From: Gyrodactylus bullatarudis
Lineage: Eukaryota; Platyhelminthes; Monogenea; Gyrodactylidea; Gyrodactylidae
Assembly: GCA_012064415.1 (NCBI GenBank)
Contig: SSNU01000293.1
Coordinates: 45,962-109,961 of the forward strand
Length of the DNA stretch: 64,000 bases
Direction of reading: 5' to 3'
The notes under the pieces are model-generated. The model worked only from the letters and a program-made list of their open reading frames with translations. It searched no databases and was not told the origin of the DNA. The position numbers were made by a program, and so were the translations under genes. Shown here piece by piece: positions 46,066-58,082 of this stretch (its first letter is position 1; every line of letters starts with the position of its first letter).

Positions 46066-47870
46066 TGTAAGAGATCTCTGTAAAAATAAAACTCAGCCTG
46101 ATAAAAATTAACTCGCATTTATTTATACATGCAAGCTGGTTTACAACTCAAAGAGGTCACTTTATATTCGAAGATATAGTCAAATATCAATAGCTATGAA
46201 CTAGATTTTTTATTATACAAGTTTTATTCATCCTTTGGTTGAAAATTACTCTAGTGATAGTGATAATAGCTAATTTTGTGATTAAACCATTCTAAATATG
46301 AATCCGTCAATAATAAAAGAATCACGAACTACATTCTCAAAAAATAACAAAAAATTAGAATGATTGTTAGTGCAGAATATTTATTTAAGGGAATCTATCA
46401 TATCGATAATTTCTATTTTATTATGTCACTAAATTAGATCATGAAATGAGAACTTGAGAGGAATTAAACATCGTTTTTCAGGATCACTAATAAACAAACC
46501 AGTAAGAACAAATAAATTTTTAAAAGTCCTGTTAATTTTGAACTGATTTCAAATAACCGTAATTTATTAATCCCAACAGTAAAGATGATCGAAAGATATA
46601 AGTAGATTTTTGCACGATAATTGAGGGTTTCCTAAAACGACCGTTTTTGTTTTAATGACTTAATGATAACCCTTAAAATAAAGTTTTATTTCTCGCACAT
46701 TTTGAAATAACAGGTAAAGGCTCTGTAAAGTGACGAGAGTTATGTGAATGTGCGAGTAGACGTTAGTTATATACCATTTCCACCCCAAATCTCATGAATA
46801 ATAGACCAATAGAAATTGAGTATTTGTCGGCCAATCAGAATCGAGCAACATTCCTTTTACAAATTTCCCAAGGTTCCAAATATATATATTTTGCTACCAG
46901 AACCTCAAATTTTACGATAGGTTGATGAAATTTTGAAGATAGTCTCAATCTTTTATTCTGAATAATTTCCACTTCGAATTTTTTCTCTATCTTATCAGAA
47001 AGAGCAAAAGCAGCAGTCAGTCAGACTTAAATTTAGTACCATTATATTCAGCCTGAAATTTAGAGTAAACTTAGAAATTTTCAAGCTTCTATTTGAAAAT
47101 ATATGGCTAATATTCGATTTCGAAATCAGTTTCAGATTTCAAACGATTTTAGATGAATAATCAAAAAGTCATTTTTCGTTTTCCCAATCCCATACCCCTC
47201 CCCATGATTAGTCATGGGGTTGACCATTTGTACAATGTAAAAACGTTGAACTCAAAGTTTACAAAAATATGAAAATCGCGCCAACTATAAACTTAAAATG
47301 TTTAGAAATCTTTTCCGAAAAATTATTATTTTTTTGATTTTATTTTCTTAATCGGTATGATTTTGATACTGTTTTGTAAGATTTATAAATTCAATTTTGT
47401 CAAACTCAAGTAATTTGATCAAGAGGAAATCCCGTTAGAAATCTTCCAGGTGTCAAATGAACATTTGATTTCATGTCATCAGAATTCCAATCATTTTCAA
47501 GTGTATCAAGTTTCTTTTTTCAATATCCGTAATCCAGTCATTTTTGAAAATTGAAACTTAGAAATTTATTTTTTCCATATTTCACTCTGAATTTTCTATC
47601 GAATTCCTTGAAAATTCGTTTGAACTGTTGACCTTTGACTATCTGATCAGATAATGAGAGTTCATTGAAAGTTAGGTGATGATTTGAAAAATAAATATAT
47701 TGTCAACTAATTATCCTAAACTGCCGTTAAAATTTTGATCAATTTAAAAGTTCACTTATAAGATCAGGATTAGTGGAGTACCGCTTTTCTTGAAAAAATT
47801 ATCGAAATAAAGATTCACACGGTCTTTAGTGATCAGTAGGGCCTCAGAAATGTATATAAAGCATATTTTA
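46066..47870. other. Promoter of the small acidic gene, then intergenic DNA
   Basis: Apart from the TATAAATA promoter noted for the small gene (46118-46128), I see no gene. A decayed fold-back C-like core (about 47230-47400; AACTCAAAGTTTACAAAAAT and TTTTGTAAGATTTATAAATT) is present. Confidence 0.4.
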
Positions 47871-47929
47871 AATTCGAGGTATACTTTTTAGTCTAAGCAC
47901 TCTGTGATATTTAAAACTGCTGTGAAGGT

Positions 47930-48450
47930 AAAAAGTTGTGCATATTAGACTTGAACGAAATTTTGCAAAATTACTTAAATCGCCCATCGATATGAAAAAG
48001 CTAATCTTCAAGTATATAAATTTAATCTCACCAAATTCCGCTTCAAAATACGTTTCCATACTTCTGGAATAAGAAAAACAAAATTGTCAAACTTTTTAAA
48101 TTTAAAACGTTTTTTGACCTATCAAAATTGTAATATTCATGAAAAATAAGAGAAATTTCGTTTTAAGCCTTTGAAAAAACAATTTTACTGGGATTTAAGT
48201 CATTTTTACAACTTTAAGTAAAGAAATAATGTGAATTCAAGTTAAAAATATAAAACAATAAAAAACGTTCTAAATTTGAAAATTTCTACAATTTTGTTTA
48301 ACTTATTCCAGAAGCATGGAAAGGTATTTTGAAGCGAAATTTGGTAGGATTATATTTAAATACTTGAAGATTAGTTTTTTCGTATCGATGGGCGATTTAA
48401 GTAATTTTGCAAAATTTCGTCCAAGTCTAGTGCATATATATTTTGTTTGG
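47930..48450. repeat. Fold-back element related to the 28175 palindrome
   Basis: The left arm (about 47935-48072: TTAGACTTGAACGAAATTTT, GCAAAATTACTTAAATCG, CTTCAAGTATATAAA, CGCTTCAAAATACGTTTCCA) returns inverted at about 48300-48440. The middle carries ATTGTAATATTCATGAAAAA and AAATTTCGTTTTAAGCCTTT, matching the outer half of the 28175-29290 arms. It lacks the 21-bp repeats found there. Short ORFs at 47868-48059 and 48316-48528 are mirror shadows. Confidence 0.8.
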
Positions 48451-48914
48451 CGTGATATATTAAAAGAGAAAATTTCCCTTTTCTATGTGTATTTTATTGA
48501 ATTGACCAATCGGGATCATTCTTACTAAGACAATGACGTGAAACTTCATGATAGTCAGATTTCCCATGCCACCAAATGTTTTTCGATACATCTTAAAGTT
48601 AAAATTTTGAAAATTATAGATATTTTGATCAAATATTTTATTCGAAGAAAATTCATTTTTTGAAAATAACTAACAACTAGTATACTTATTACTGGAAAAT
48701 TCGATAATGAAAATCGTTCTCTCCAAAATAGCTTACAAGTAGTATCAGTTTTTATAAAGAAAATCGATAGAACATATTTTATGCACATATGAATGAATTT
48801 TTAGTTCATGTTTCTTGAGGCCCTAGTAATCAGAATACACTGAAAAATTGAATAATGCTAAAAGATTTGCTGTAAACTCTAAGAGGATAAATCTAGAAAA
48901 TAATTTCAAATTCT

Positions 48915-48990
48915 ACCACGCAGAAGATTCGAACTCTGTACCTGCAAAAATTGACGATGGGTAGGATACACACTGAGCCAGACAGCTAGA
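48915..48990 (-). other. tRNA-like sequence (SINE head or tRNA pseudogene)
   Basis: On the minus strand an A-box-like TGGCTCAGTGTG (plus about 48969-48980) is followed 33 bases on by a B box GAGTTCGAATC (plus 48926-48936). The acceptor and anticodon stems are imperfect, so a working tRNA is unlikely. Together with 13777-13848 it suggests tRNA-derived SINEs in this genome, though the two are not obvious copies of each other. Confidence 0.55.
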
Positions 48991-49159
48991 CAGGTACAAT
49001 ATATTTCAAAATATAATTTCGTGTCCTGATCTTCATTTATTAAAGCTCATCATTGTAGCCTGAATATACTCTTGCGTGTGAATAAATATCTTAAGAACAA
49101 AAGCGGTACTCTACCGATTAAACGAAGAAATCAAATATGCTGAATTTGAGAAAAACCTC

Positions 49160-49415
49160 ATTATCGTATGAAAATTAAATTTTGATTTTTTGATCATTTT
49201 TCCTAATTTAAATTCGATGTAATTTTGATGATTCAACATCACTGAAAAATGACGAATTTATCAATAGTTTTATGGCGATAATCTGTTAAAAAATGGAAAT
49301 TTGGCGCTACTTCTAGATTTGAAATAAAAATTTTTTCCATATCGTTTAAGTGGGCTTCGTTGAGAATTTTGTAAAAAATCATAGACTTCCATCTTCATAT
49401 TAACCAAGTGTACAT
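49160..49415. repeat. Right half of a subfamily C fold-back
   Basis: Runs from ATTTTGATTTTTTGATCATT through AATGGAAATTTGGCGCTACT and GAATTTTGTAAAAAATCATA to CTTCCATCTTCATATTAACC, matching the returning arm at 40560-40808. It ends about 135 bases before the protease start codon. Confidence 0.65.
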
Positions 49416-49551
49416 TGCAAAATAATAACCTTTGAACTAATAACTCAAAAATCGTCTTATAACCAACATGCTAGTTACATAAACCTGTTCAAAGTTCAGA
49501 AACTATCCGTTATACATATATAGCTTAGAAAAGTTAGATTTTGCATAAAAA

Positions 49552-52084
49552 ATGAAATATTTTATACTGGCTAACTGCTTCCTAGCAGTACTTTTTGCTT
49601 TCTCTCAAGATGAAGACTGGTCGAATTTTAAAAAACAATACAATAAGAAATACTTCTCGTTAGCCGAAGAACAAAGACGATATCTGATTTACTTGGACAA
49701 CATTAAATTGACTAGGGAACATAATATTCTCTATGAGAAGCAAGAAAAATCTTTTGCTTTGGGTCAGAACAAATATTCTGACATGACGCATTCGGAATTT
49801 CTCGAACACTTTAGATTGAACAGGAACCTGGATCTTTCCTCACTCAAAAAACTCAATACAGTGACTGTGGAAACTTCTCAAGCCAACGACGTTCCCAAAG
49901 CTTTGAATTGGGTTGAGAAGGGTGCTGTTACCGAAGTTAAAGACCAAGTAAAAATATTTCTGTACAAAGTTTCTTTATTGAATAACTTTACATGCTATAT
50001 AATTAGGGAAATTGTGGCTCATGCTGGGCATTCAGTACGGTAGGATCAATGGAGGGAGCCTATTTCCTTAAGAGGAAGAAGCTTGTCTCATTTTCTGCGC
50101 AACAGCTACTTGATTGTGATAAGAAAGAGTTTGGATGCGGTGGTGGCTCTACCTATGATGCTTACATCTACTTCACCCTTTATAAGCCAATGCCCGAAAA
50201 ATTTTACCCGTATGTGGCTAGACAGGGCAACTGTAACTACGACGAGTCCAAGGCTGTCAATGAAATAATTGCTTATTTCACCCAGCCAAAAAAAAATGTT
50301 GACAGTGTCATGGAATCTGTGTCAATATATGGTCCACATAGTGTACTTATCGATTCTGGGTCACTAGAGTTTAAACATTACAAGTAAGTCAAGATAGTAT
50401 TTTAATGATTTTTGAATTTCTGCTAGCATAAGTAATTACTAGAGCCTCAAAAAATACCTTTACATTTTTTACGATTTTGAAAATTTGAAAAATAAATTTT
50501 TTCGATTTTAAGGTATTATTTTAATACTTTATCACGGATTTACCAAAATAATCTTATATGAACCAATTTTAAGTAAACTGAATGTTGAAACTGATCTAAA
50601 ACACCGAGATAATATCAAAATTACTATCTCCATGGTTATTTTTGAGCTTAGAAAATTTTTAGACAAGGAAAATCATCTCAATAAATGTGGATTGAGATCA
50701 TTGATATGATTGAAATACCATGCTATAAAAGTATTATAAGGTTTTTTGATACCTTATTTTCAAAATAATACACTTTAAGACCTTATAACTTTGAAATCAA
50801 TGATAGAAAGAAAATTTTGCGACAATCTGATTATCGTGTAAAATTTTACGCAGATTCCGAATCTGCTTCCAAAAATTTTCTAAGTTGCTCAGTTTTTGCG
50901 CAATTCGCGAAAAACCGAAATGGTACCATTTTGATCAGGACTTGAATAAAAAAATTTTTCGACTTGATCAAATTTGATATCATTTGAAAGAGCGTAAAAT
51001 TTTCTATAAGATGATCATAAGTTGAAACGTGCTTTTTGAATGGATCATCCTTACAATTGGTCTTAAAGTTGATAAGATACGAAAATTAGCGAAAAATGCC
51101 ATGCACTTTTTTGTTTTTACTCTTCAACAGGCTATCTTATTTTTATAAAATCTAAAATTTTAATGGGGGAAAGAATGTAAAATTTATTATTAACTTTATA
51201 ACCATTATAATTGAATCCTTTATGTCCCAAATTAATATTTTTTTATCACAAAAATTTGTGACCTTAGGCTAATAATAATTACACTGATTCCAAATCTGAA
51301 GTCATTTCTGAAAGCCGACTTATCATTTCAAAGATAAAAGAAGTTAAAATTGGCACTTTTTATCACCAGTTATCTTCTAAACTATAAGAGATTTCGAGCC
51401 GGCGATTGCATACTTGAAATCTACGGCTATTGTTTTACGATAGAAAGTTATTTTATTCTTTCCTAATAAGTCTCAGCAAATAGGTTTTCATAAATGAATT
51501 ATACATATTTTCGTAGCTCAATAAATTTCCTTTCTAATGGGGGGTGAAAAAGTATTTCAAGAATTTCGTCAAGAACTCATTTTCGTATGGGAGTTCGATT
51601 TTTTGATCATTTGAAAAACAATGAAATTTTAATAACTCAGAATTTCGAAAACGGATTTGTGAAAAACTGTGATAATTATAATTATCCGTTTTCTTGTCTA
51701 ATTTTAATCCTGAAGACATACTTATTACATAAGAATTTCAAAAATTCTTCTTCATATTCGATTTAAATAAACATTCAGTGTACCTATGGCAACACAACTT
51801 CATTAGAGCAATCATCAAAAATTTTCAGATATTAAAAAATATTGACAATTTTCACTTTTATTTACAGAAAAGGTGTTTTCAAAATTGATAATTGCAGTCA
51901 AACTAACCCAATCCATGGTGTACTCTTGGTTGGTTACGGCACTGAGAACAATCTTGACTATTGGTTAGTCAAGAATAGCTGGAGTGAAGATTGGGGCGAA
52001 AACGGTTATGTAAAAATGTGGAAGTCTAACGATAATATGTGCGGCATCATGAATTATGCATATGGGCCTAAATTCAAAGACTAG
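49552..52084 (+). CDS. Cathepsin L-like cysteine protease, three exons
   Basis: Papain-family (C1A) peptidase, 329 aa, expected in lysosomes or secreted. Exons 49552-49947, 50007-50383 and 51868-52084; GT-AG introns, phases 0 and 2, no stop. Order: signal peptide YFILANCFLAVLFAFS; I29 inhibitor propeptide (DWSNFKKQYNKKY, an ERFNIN-type helix ending EHN, ALGQNKYSD); mature enzyme starting near VPKALNW. The active site is complete: oxyanion Gln in VKDQ plus GNCGSCWAFS with the catalytic Cys (split by intron 1 just after the Gln), His in IHGVLLVGYG, and Asn in LVKNSWSEDWG. LLDCDKKEFGCGGG holds the conserved disulphide Cys. The length is typical of cathepsin L. TATATA lies at about 49515. Intron 2 (1.48 kb) holds two repeat fragments. 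AATAAAG follows the stop by some 28 bases. Confidence 0.95.
50940..51190. repeat. Repeat fragment in protease intron 2
   Basis: Nearly identical to 36160-36390 (ATCATTTGAAAGAGCGTAAA, GTGCTTTTTGAATGGATCAT, GCCATGCACTTTTTTGTTTT). The close similarity suggests recent spread of this family. Confidence 0.75.
51211..51575. repeat. Truncated CCCTTCATGTCCCA-family MITE in protease intron 2
   Basis: Begins with the decayed end TCCTTTATGTCCCAAATTAA and follows the family through AAGCCGACTTATCATTTCAA, GAGCCGGCGATTGCATACTT and TACGATAGAAAGTTATTTTA to TTTCCTTTCTAATGGGGGGT, then stops at about 51575. The right terminus is missing. Confidence 0.75.
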
Positions 52085-52159
52085 CTTTAATCAATGCAAT
52101 GTTATATCAATAAAGCATTTCTTTTTTATTCATTTCAGTAACAACCTTCCTTGTCTACA

Positions 52160-54150
52160 TAAAAAAATATTTTTCTCAGGAAACTCAGGAAGAAATTTAT
52201 TTTTCGAATTTCATGATAAAATAAGATGTGGAAATTTAAAATTTTCTCCATTTTTCCACTTTTTCAACTTTTGAGCTCAAAATTTTTTATCGATTTCAAA
52301 GATTTGTAGAAGTTAAGTGCAGATATTTCTACCGGGGAAAAACACTTCTAGTAATATGTTGGCTTTTATGAATTATTCCGTCCCGCTTTTAAAATCCGAT
52401 TACTTTATTATTATACACTACTTGGACGTCTCAAAGGCTTTTGACAAGTTGAAACTCTCCTTCATAAAACAAAAACTTTTACAATATAATATTGACCACT
52501 ATATTATTAACCTTATCATGTTTTTTCTCCGTAATAGAGTCCAATATGTAGATTTTAATAACACCACCAGTAGTCTAGAACGCATCAACTCAGGCGTTCC
52601 CCAAGGTTCCACTATTGGTCCCCTTCTCTTTAATATTTGCTTCGCTGATATTCAGCTCCCAGAGGGTACTGAGGGTGCCCTTTTTAAATTTGCAAACGAT
52701 CTAAAGTTCGTCTTCAAGGTGAAAAATTCCCTTGATATTATGAAAATCAATCTCAACTTCTCGCTACTTTAAGATTTACTTGAGTCCATGGGGCTCTATA
52801 TTATTAGAGATAAAAGCAAAATAATGCTCCCAGTGGGTCTCCCTGCAACCCTCCTTGAATCTCTTCTACTTCCTGGAGAAATTGTCTCCTTCACTTCAGA
52901 TCTAGGTTTCGGTATTAACTCTAAACTAAAAACTAACCCTCACTCTAACCTGCCTAAAATAAACTCCATGATCATGGCCATTCTTAAATTTTCGAAATCT
53001 CTATCCTTAAGAATAAAGGCGTATAAGTCATTAGTGCTCACACACTTTGACTATATCTCACCCCTTTTAATTAACTTGACTATTGACCAGGCTAGATATA
53101 TCGAAAGAATTCAAAGTAGATTTCTTCATTCTCTCTACCCCGAACTTAATTCATACAATGCTCGCATTTCGGCGTCTGGCCTCAATCCTTTATGGGTCCG
53201 TCGTTACGCTTTCATCATAAAAAAATTCTCTGATTCTTAGATCAGAATCGAAAGGTCTTACAATCTAAGAAATATGTCTTATGAAAATAACTACTTACTC
53301 TCTACCTATAATAAACTTAACGATAAATATGACTTATCTAATTGTGACAACCTAAACTCGATTAGAAATATTATGAAACATATTCGATCTAAAATCGACT
53401 ACACTTACTCTCTCCTATATCCTGATCTTCATTAAGTAGAAACTACCAAGTGCTATTCGATTAAGCTTTTCAGATTTACATCCAAAACTAAACCATCGAA
53501 GATGTTCTACTCCAAAAGCCAATTCGATCGCAATCAAATACTCTTATGAGACTATGTTTCATCCTTATAATGATAAACCATTAAAAGATTTACTATTTAT
53601 TTGTATTCTCCATTAGTATTTTGTTGCAATTCCTATTTTTCAATATAGATTTTATTCTAACAAAAAAAAGATATTCAAGACCAGCATACGACAAAGAACT
53701 CGGGCCGTGGAGGTAGAGAGGAATCTACTGTTTTCAAGAAAAAGTTAAGCTTTTAAATTTTGGATCATTCCCCTTCGTGATAATCAATGAATTCAAATCT
53801 TTCGATTTCCCACAATAATGATGAATTTCTGTTATTTTCTGCAGCCGAATTCAAATTCTTTGTCGAATGCTGGTCTTGATTATCTGCATTTAACTGCTAC
53901 AAATCTTTGAAATCAATATAAATTTTGAGCTCAAAAGTCGAAAAAGTGGAAATTTGGGGTATTTTCAAAATTCGAAAAACGGTCTAATTTTGGTCAGATT
54001 GAATTTTTTCAGAAGCTTTTTTAAATTTCCACATCTTTTTGGCTCATTCTATGGAATTCGAAAAATAAATTTCTCCCTGACTTTCCCAAGAAAAATGTTT
54101 AGATTTTTGTAAAATAAAGTAAATTCTCATCTTCATATCAATTAGGTTTA
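52160..54150. mobile_element. Subfamily A fold-back interrupted by a LINE
   Basis: Left arm remnant 52160-52320 (ATTTATTTTTCGAATTTCAT, TTTTTCAACTTTTGAGCTCA, GAAGTTAAGTGCAGATATT). The right arm, 53676-54150, returns through CATTTAACTGCTACAAATC, GAAAAAGTGGAAATTTGGG, GGAATTCGAAAAATAAATTT and ends AAATTCTCATCTTCATATCA. The outer left tip is missing. It starts only about 75 bases after the protease stop codon. Confidence 0.85.
52328..53668 (+). pseudogene. 5'-truncated LINE with reverse transcriptase remains
   Basis: The 1341-bp insert is flanked by the 7-bp duplication AGATATT (52321-52327 and 53669-53675). It encodes FLPGKNTSSNMLAF, LDVSKAFDKL (first catalytic Asp), SGVPQGSTIGPLLFNICFAD, FANDLKFVFKV (YADD changed to FAND), then the C-terminal region (LNPLWVRRYAFI and LSNCDNLNSIRNIMKHIR) to a stop at about 53435. 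In-frame stops at 52770 and 53238 inactivate it. The 3' end is TTTATTCTAACAAAAAAA. It has more of the RT than the copy at 32650-33660 and is of the same family. Confidence 0.92.
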
Positions 54151-55900
54151 CTTCAACCATTAAAAACGCGAGTTGAACGGATAGGTGAATGCACCAATGA
54201 ATTCCTTGTAAAATTTTGGTACTTTTAATTTCCCCGGACTTTGGTGGCCATTGAGTTTCGGTTACGACTGTAATAATGAAAAATGAAAGATTTCAATATT
54301 CTCAATCTGGTTAATTATAATTTTCAGCTGATTGATATTTATCTTTTTCGGTGCCGATGGACATGTATAGGTTCATTTTTCCATTTTTTTAAAATCATGG
54401 TAACTTGATAAATTCGGTAGATTTCTGAACGGATTAAAGTTTAAACTGAAGCCTAAAACTTGCATTAGTAATAATTTTGGCGAATTTAATTTTACGTAAG
54501 GATTTTATCTCAATAGTTCGTCAAATTTGTTACCGAGTTTCAGGAATAACTAGTTAGTGATCTTACTATAAATTTCTTCTCATCACGTATTTTCATTTGT
54601 TGATTCACGCCTATTCTTTAAATGAGTAATATTTGAAGGACTACTTTTTTTACCATTTGAAGCCATTTGGACCTTTTCTGATAATATGCAGAAATTCATA
54701 TGTCGATCTCAAACTTAATATTCTTGAAGCCTGGTAACAAGTTTTACTAACTATTCAGCTAAAATTATATAAAATTATATCTTTGTTATTATTTTCGAAA
54801 AAAATTGATTCAATTAACCAAACTTATTACCGAGAATCAAGATCAGCAAACTATAATTTAAAACTGAATATCTTGTTTATCTTGAAACCTTGTAACAAGT
54901 TTATCAAACTATTCTGTTAGTCTTAAGATTACCTGATAGTCTTAAGACTATTAAGAGTAACAAGATTAACGGTAACATACACAGTTATAGTAATTATTGG
55001 CAACATAAAAAATACAAGAACGCGGTGTTATGTATCAAATTAAGGGAATCTCCTCAATGAAAAGATTTTCGTTCATTCTCTCTAGATTCAATGCTTACGA
55101 TACAAATCACTCTTTTCGATATCCACCATAAAATTTATAATTATCCTCGTTCATCCATAAGATATATCTATCATTTCAGGGAATGTAAGATATTTCTTTT
55201 TATGTTTTTATAGTGTAATTATTTGTTTTTTGTTCCTTTCTATTCGGAGATCAAAAAACCTTCCTTTTCGTTTGGAAAAGTTGGTTAGATGTTTTTTTGA
55301 TGATGATGTTGTTAATAAAAGAGGCATTTTTTGATCTTTCCAGTTAAATACGTCCACACACAAAGTCTGGACAGAAAAAATTACAAAAGAGAGGAAATCA
55401 AAGTTTATAAATTTCAATGCACTGATGTAGACCTGTCCAGCTTATTTTTTATCGGGATTTATTTGATATGAATCAAAGTAGTTAATTTTTTCATCAAGAT
55501 TTTCTAAAATCTATACCATTATCAGATCATCTGCTATAAGATGATGAAAATTTCCAAATATTTTGGTTAAAAATAATATGTCTTGAGAGGGGGGGGTTCT
55601 CAGTTGGATTTTGAACTTTTGAAAATAAATCTATAAAGCTACGTAATATGAAGATGGAAATTTATGATTTTTAAATGCCATAGCCAAATTGAATTTTCAA
55701 TGTCCACCAGAATGATAGTGAAAATTTTTTATGCTTTAATAATTTGAATCATAATGATGAATTGATCTTGAGTACTTTTAATGTATTAATTCTTTAGACA
55801 GGGTTTCTGATAAAATTCTGACTCTGAGAATAGGAAGGAATAATTCTAAAAGCTCTTCGAATATAGAATTGAATTTTTATTATTCAAAAGATTAACTTGA
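54150..55900. other. Intergenic DNA with no gene recognised
   Basis: A solo fold-back C end (AGCTACGTAATATGAAGATG) lies at about 55637. TTACCGAGAATCAAGATCAG-type AT-rich sequence shows no coding signal. The 69-codon minus ORF at 55417-55208 is unremarkable. Confidence 0.35.
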
Positions 55901-55917
55901 TCATCATCGGATTCCAT

Positions 55918-56169
55918 TTAGCCTCTATACAAATCCCGGCGCTTATCGAATCTTACAGCATCCTCAGCACCATTACACTCATAGAGCTATGATAGGATCA
56001 TGATATAGAATTCAACTCACCTGACTCAAATCTGCAAGAACATCACATCTGGAAATAGAAGATAAATAAATATAGTTATTTCAATTTACCTTGATTTTGA
56101 TTCAATGCTGGAACAAAACAAGGAAGCCAAGATGACAAAAATTGTTAAGAATAAAATTCCTCTAGACAT
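55918..56169 (-). CDS. Candidate small secreted peptide, three exons
   Basis: Unrecognised. On the minus strand the ATG at 56169 opens a strong signal peptide (MSRGILFLTIFVILASLFCS, then SIESKS). A donor GTAAAT (exon end 56090) and acceptor TATTTCCAG lead to 56048-56021 (RCDVLADLSQ), then donor GTGAGT. A third exon at 55986-55918 (LYECNGAEDAVRF, then DKRRDLYRG and stop) keeps frame. The total is 58 aa with two mature cysteines and a KRR site. Intron 2 would be only 34 nt, which is short, so the third exon is the weak point; without splicing the peptide would end two codons after the second exon. A peptide hormone or antimicrobial precursor is conceivable but nothing here proves it. Confidence 0.4.
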
Positions 56170-57384
56170 GTTACTTATGAAATTCTAACTAATGGTTATA
56201 CTCACAAGGAATATTTATTGAAAAATTGGATGGAATTTTAGCCAATGAAATTTGATAAATTTTACTTTTTCTATTCTCCTGTTATTTTTGCTATTTCTGT
56301 ATGAAATCAGGAGGAAATTCTATACTCAAGTTTAAATAGGCCAATAGAATTCTTAATATCATTCCTTCTGGTTTTTTACAACGTTGAAATATCTAAAAAA
56401 ATATTTGGAATTAAAACGATAACTCATAAACCTGGGCTAGAAGACAAGAGGGTTTTATTTAAGGGATGCATGTCGAACTGACTCACTTTAGAATCCATCC
56501 TGGTGTTAACATTGGAATTAGGTTGTTCATCAAGAAAAAATTTTAATAAATGATTCTATTAACCTTAAAATTTAATTTATGATATATGATCTCTGTTGTC
56601 AATCACCGCCTATAAATTTTCCAATTAAACAGAAGACCAATAACCAATGAAGTAGCCCAAATTTTCACCACCCAAAAGACATTACTGCCAAGAAAGTCAT
56701 TATTCATGAATCTAAATAATAAGCTAAAACGGTATATTGATTAACCTTTAAACTATCGAGAGGAAATATTTTGTGGTGTTGGAATATACGTCAAGTAAAA
56801 GAACACTATGATTTTTGTTATTAATCTGTTGTCTATATTGTTACCCATAAGCCAGGTATTATGGTTTGCCTTAGTTTAATAAAGTTCCAGACCAATACCC
56901 ATATTGAAGTCTATGAAAATCTTTGATTTCTACGAAAAACTTTTGACACATTCATATGCAAAGCTGTTATGAATATTAAGCTAGTCGACATCAAGACTCA
57001 ATATTTTTCTACGGATAGTGAGGAACAAATTTATTTAATTTTCATTATCAAGTCGAGTACCCTTCTTCACGAGTTCTGGTGCTATAGAAAGCACACAGCC
57101 AGTCTTTGACTCTTTTTTCACTTTTACGATTTTTGGTCTTATTTTGTCTTATTCCCTATTGAATTAGTTCATTTAGTAGGAATAAAATTAAAAATAAAAT
57201 CAGAATTTTGAATGGAGAGTTTAATTCGTCTTCTATGATTTGGAATTGTTTGATAATCACACCCATTATTTACTAAGTCACACTCAGAAGACTATGTTAG
57301 CGTAAATTGAGTATTTACAGCTTCAACATCTACAAAACCTAATTAAAAATCTCCTTGGCTGAAAATCCTTGCTGAAAATCCGTA
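56170..57384. other. Intergenic DNA, dispersed repeat only
   Basis: 56790-56915 resembles 23365-23435 and 38400-38475 (CTATATTGTTACCCAT, AGCCAGGTATTATGG, TTTAATAAAGTTCCAG). No gene seen. Confidence 0.4.
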
Positions 57385-57722
57385 AGGAAAGATTTGAAGC
57401 TAATTTTCTATTGTCTACATTTAATACTATTTACTCAAAATTCGAATTGGCCGAGTGTGAAAATCTTACGAATTTAAAATTAATAATGTCCCATATAAGA
57501 TACAAATTAGACTATTCCATGTCTCTTCTTTATTCTCATCTTCAAAAGCCAGATGATTAACGAATTTCTTACAGACTTATTCGCATTTAATTTTTTATAT
57601 TTAAACAAATTGCTTTGCCTACAAAACTAGATATTGACAATTATAAACATTTATGAACAGATTTACATTTTATTTTATATACTTTATATTTTCTTTCAAA
57701 TATAAATTTTTCTAAAAAGAAA
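57385..57722 (+). pseudogene. LINE 3'-terminal fragment
   Basis: Reads ERFEANFLLSTFNTIYSKFE, LAECENLTNLKLIMSHIR, then LDYSMSLLYSHLQK and a stop, matching the ORF ends of the LINE copies at 32650 and 52328. Only the last 55 or so codons plus the 3' UTR remain. Confidence 0.8.
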
Positions 57723-57749
57723 ATACTGATTGACAAAATTTGTCATAGC

Positions 57750-57845
57750 TATAAATATTTATTTATATTTATATTTTTTATTTATTATTTATTTTTTTAT
57801 ATTTATAAATATTTATTTAAAGCTTGATTATAATCAAGTTTTAAT
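57750..57845. repeat. AT-rich low-complexity tract
   Basis: Repeated TATTTATTTATATTTATAT-like sequence, nearly free of G and C. Confidence 0.8.
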
Positions 57846-58082
57846 TAACCTATACTACAGGTCCTTTAATTTCTCAACAGTATCAAAAATTTTAGACAAT
57901 TAACCTACTGGTAGTCCACTGGTAGTTACTCTACTTAAGAGTCTCTAACTTGATGAAGAAGGACGAAACGCGTCTACATCAGCCACCGTGAGTTGATCAT
58001 TATTTGGAATTTACACTTGCTTATCCGAACTTTAACATTTAGGTGTGAGAAGACAATTTCCAGCAAGTTAGAGTTTATACGG

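Noticed and set aside
45918..46118. 66-codon minus ORF rich in Thr, Ile and Met
   Set aside because: It is another frame of the Asp/Asn codon repeats of the small acidic gene.
47868..48528. Pair of similar ORFs METYFEAEFGEIKF and MERYFEAKFGRIIF on opposite strands
   Set aside because: They are mirror readings of fold-back arms, not a gene family.
57948..57976. CTTGATGAAG...GGACGAAACGCGTC resembles the core of hammerhead ribozymes found in Penelope-like elements
   Set aside because: Stem II is not paired and stem III partners are not evident; it is at best a relic, so it was not listed as an RNA feature.
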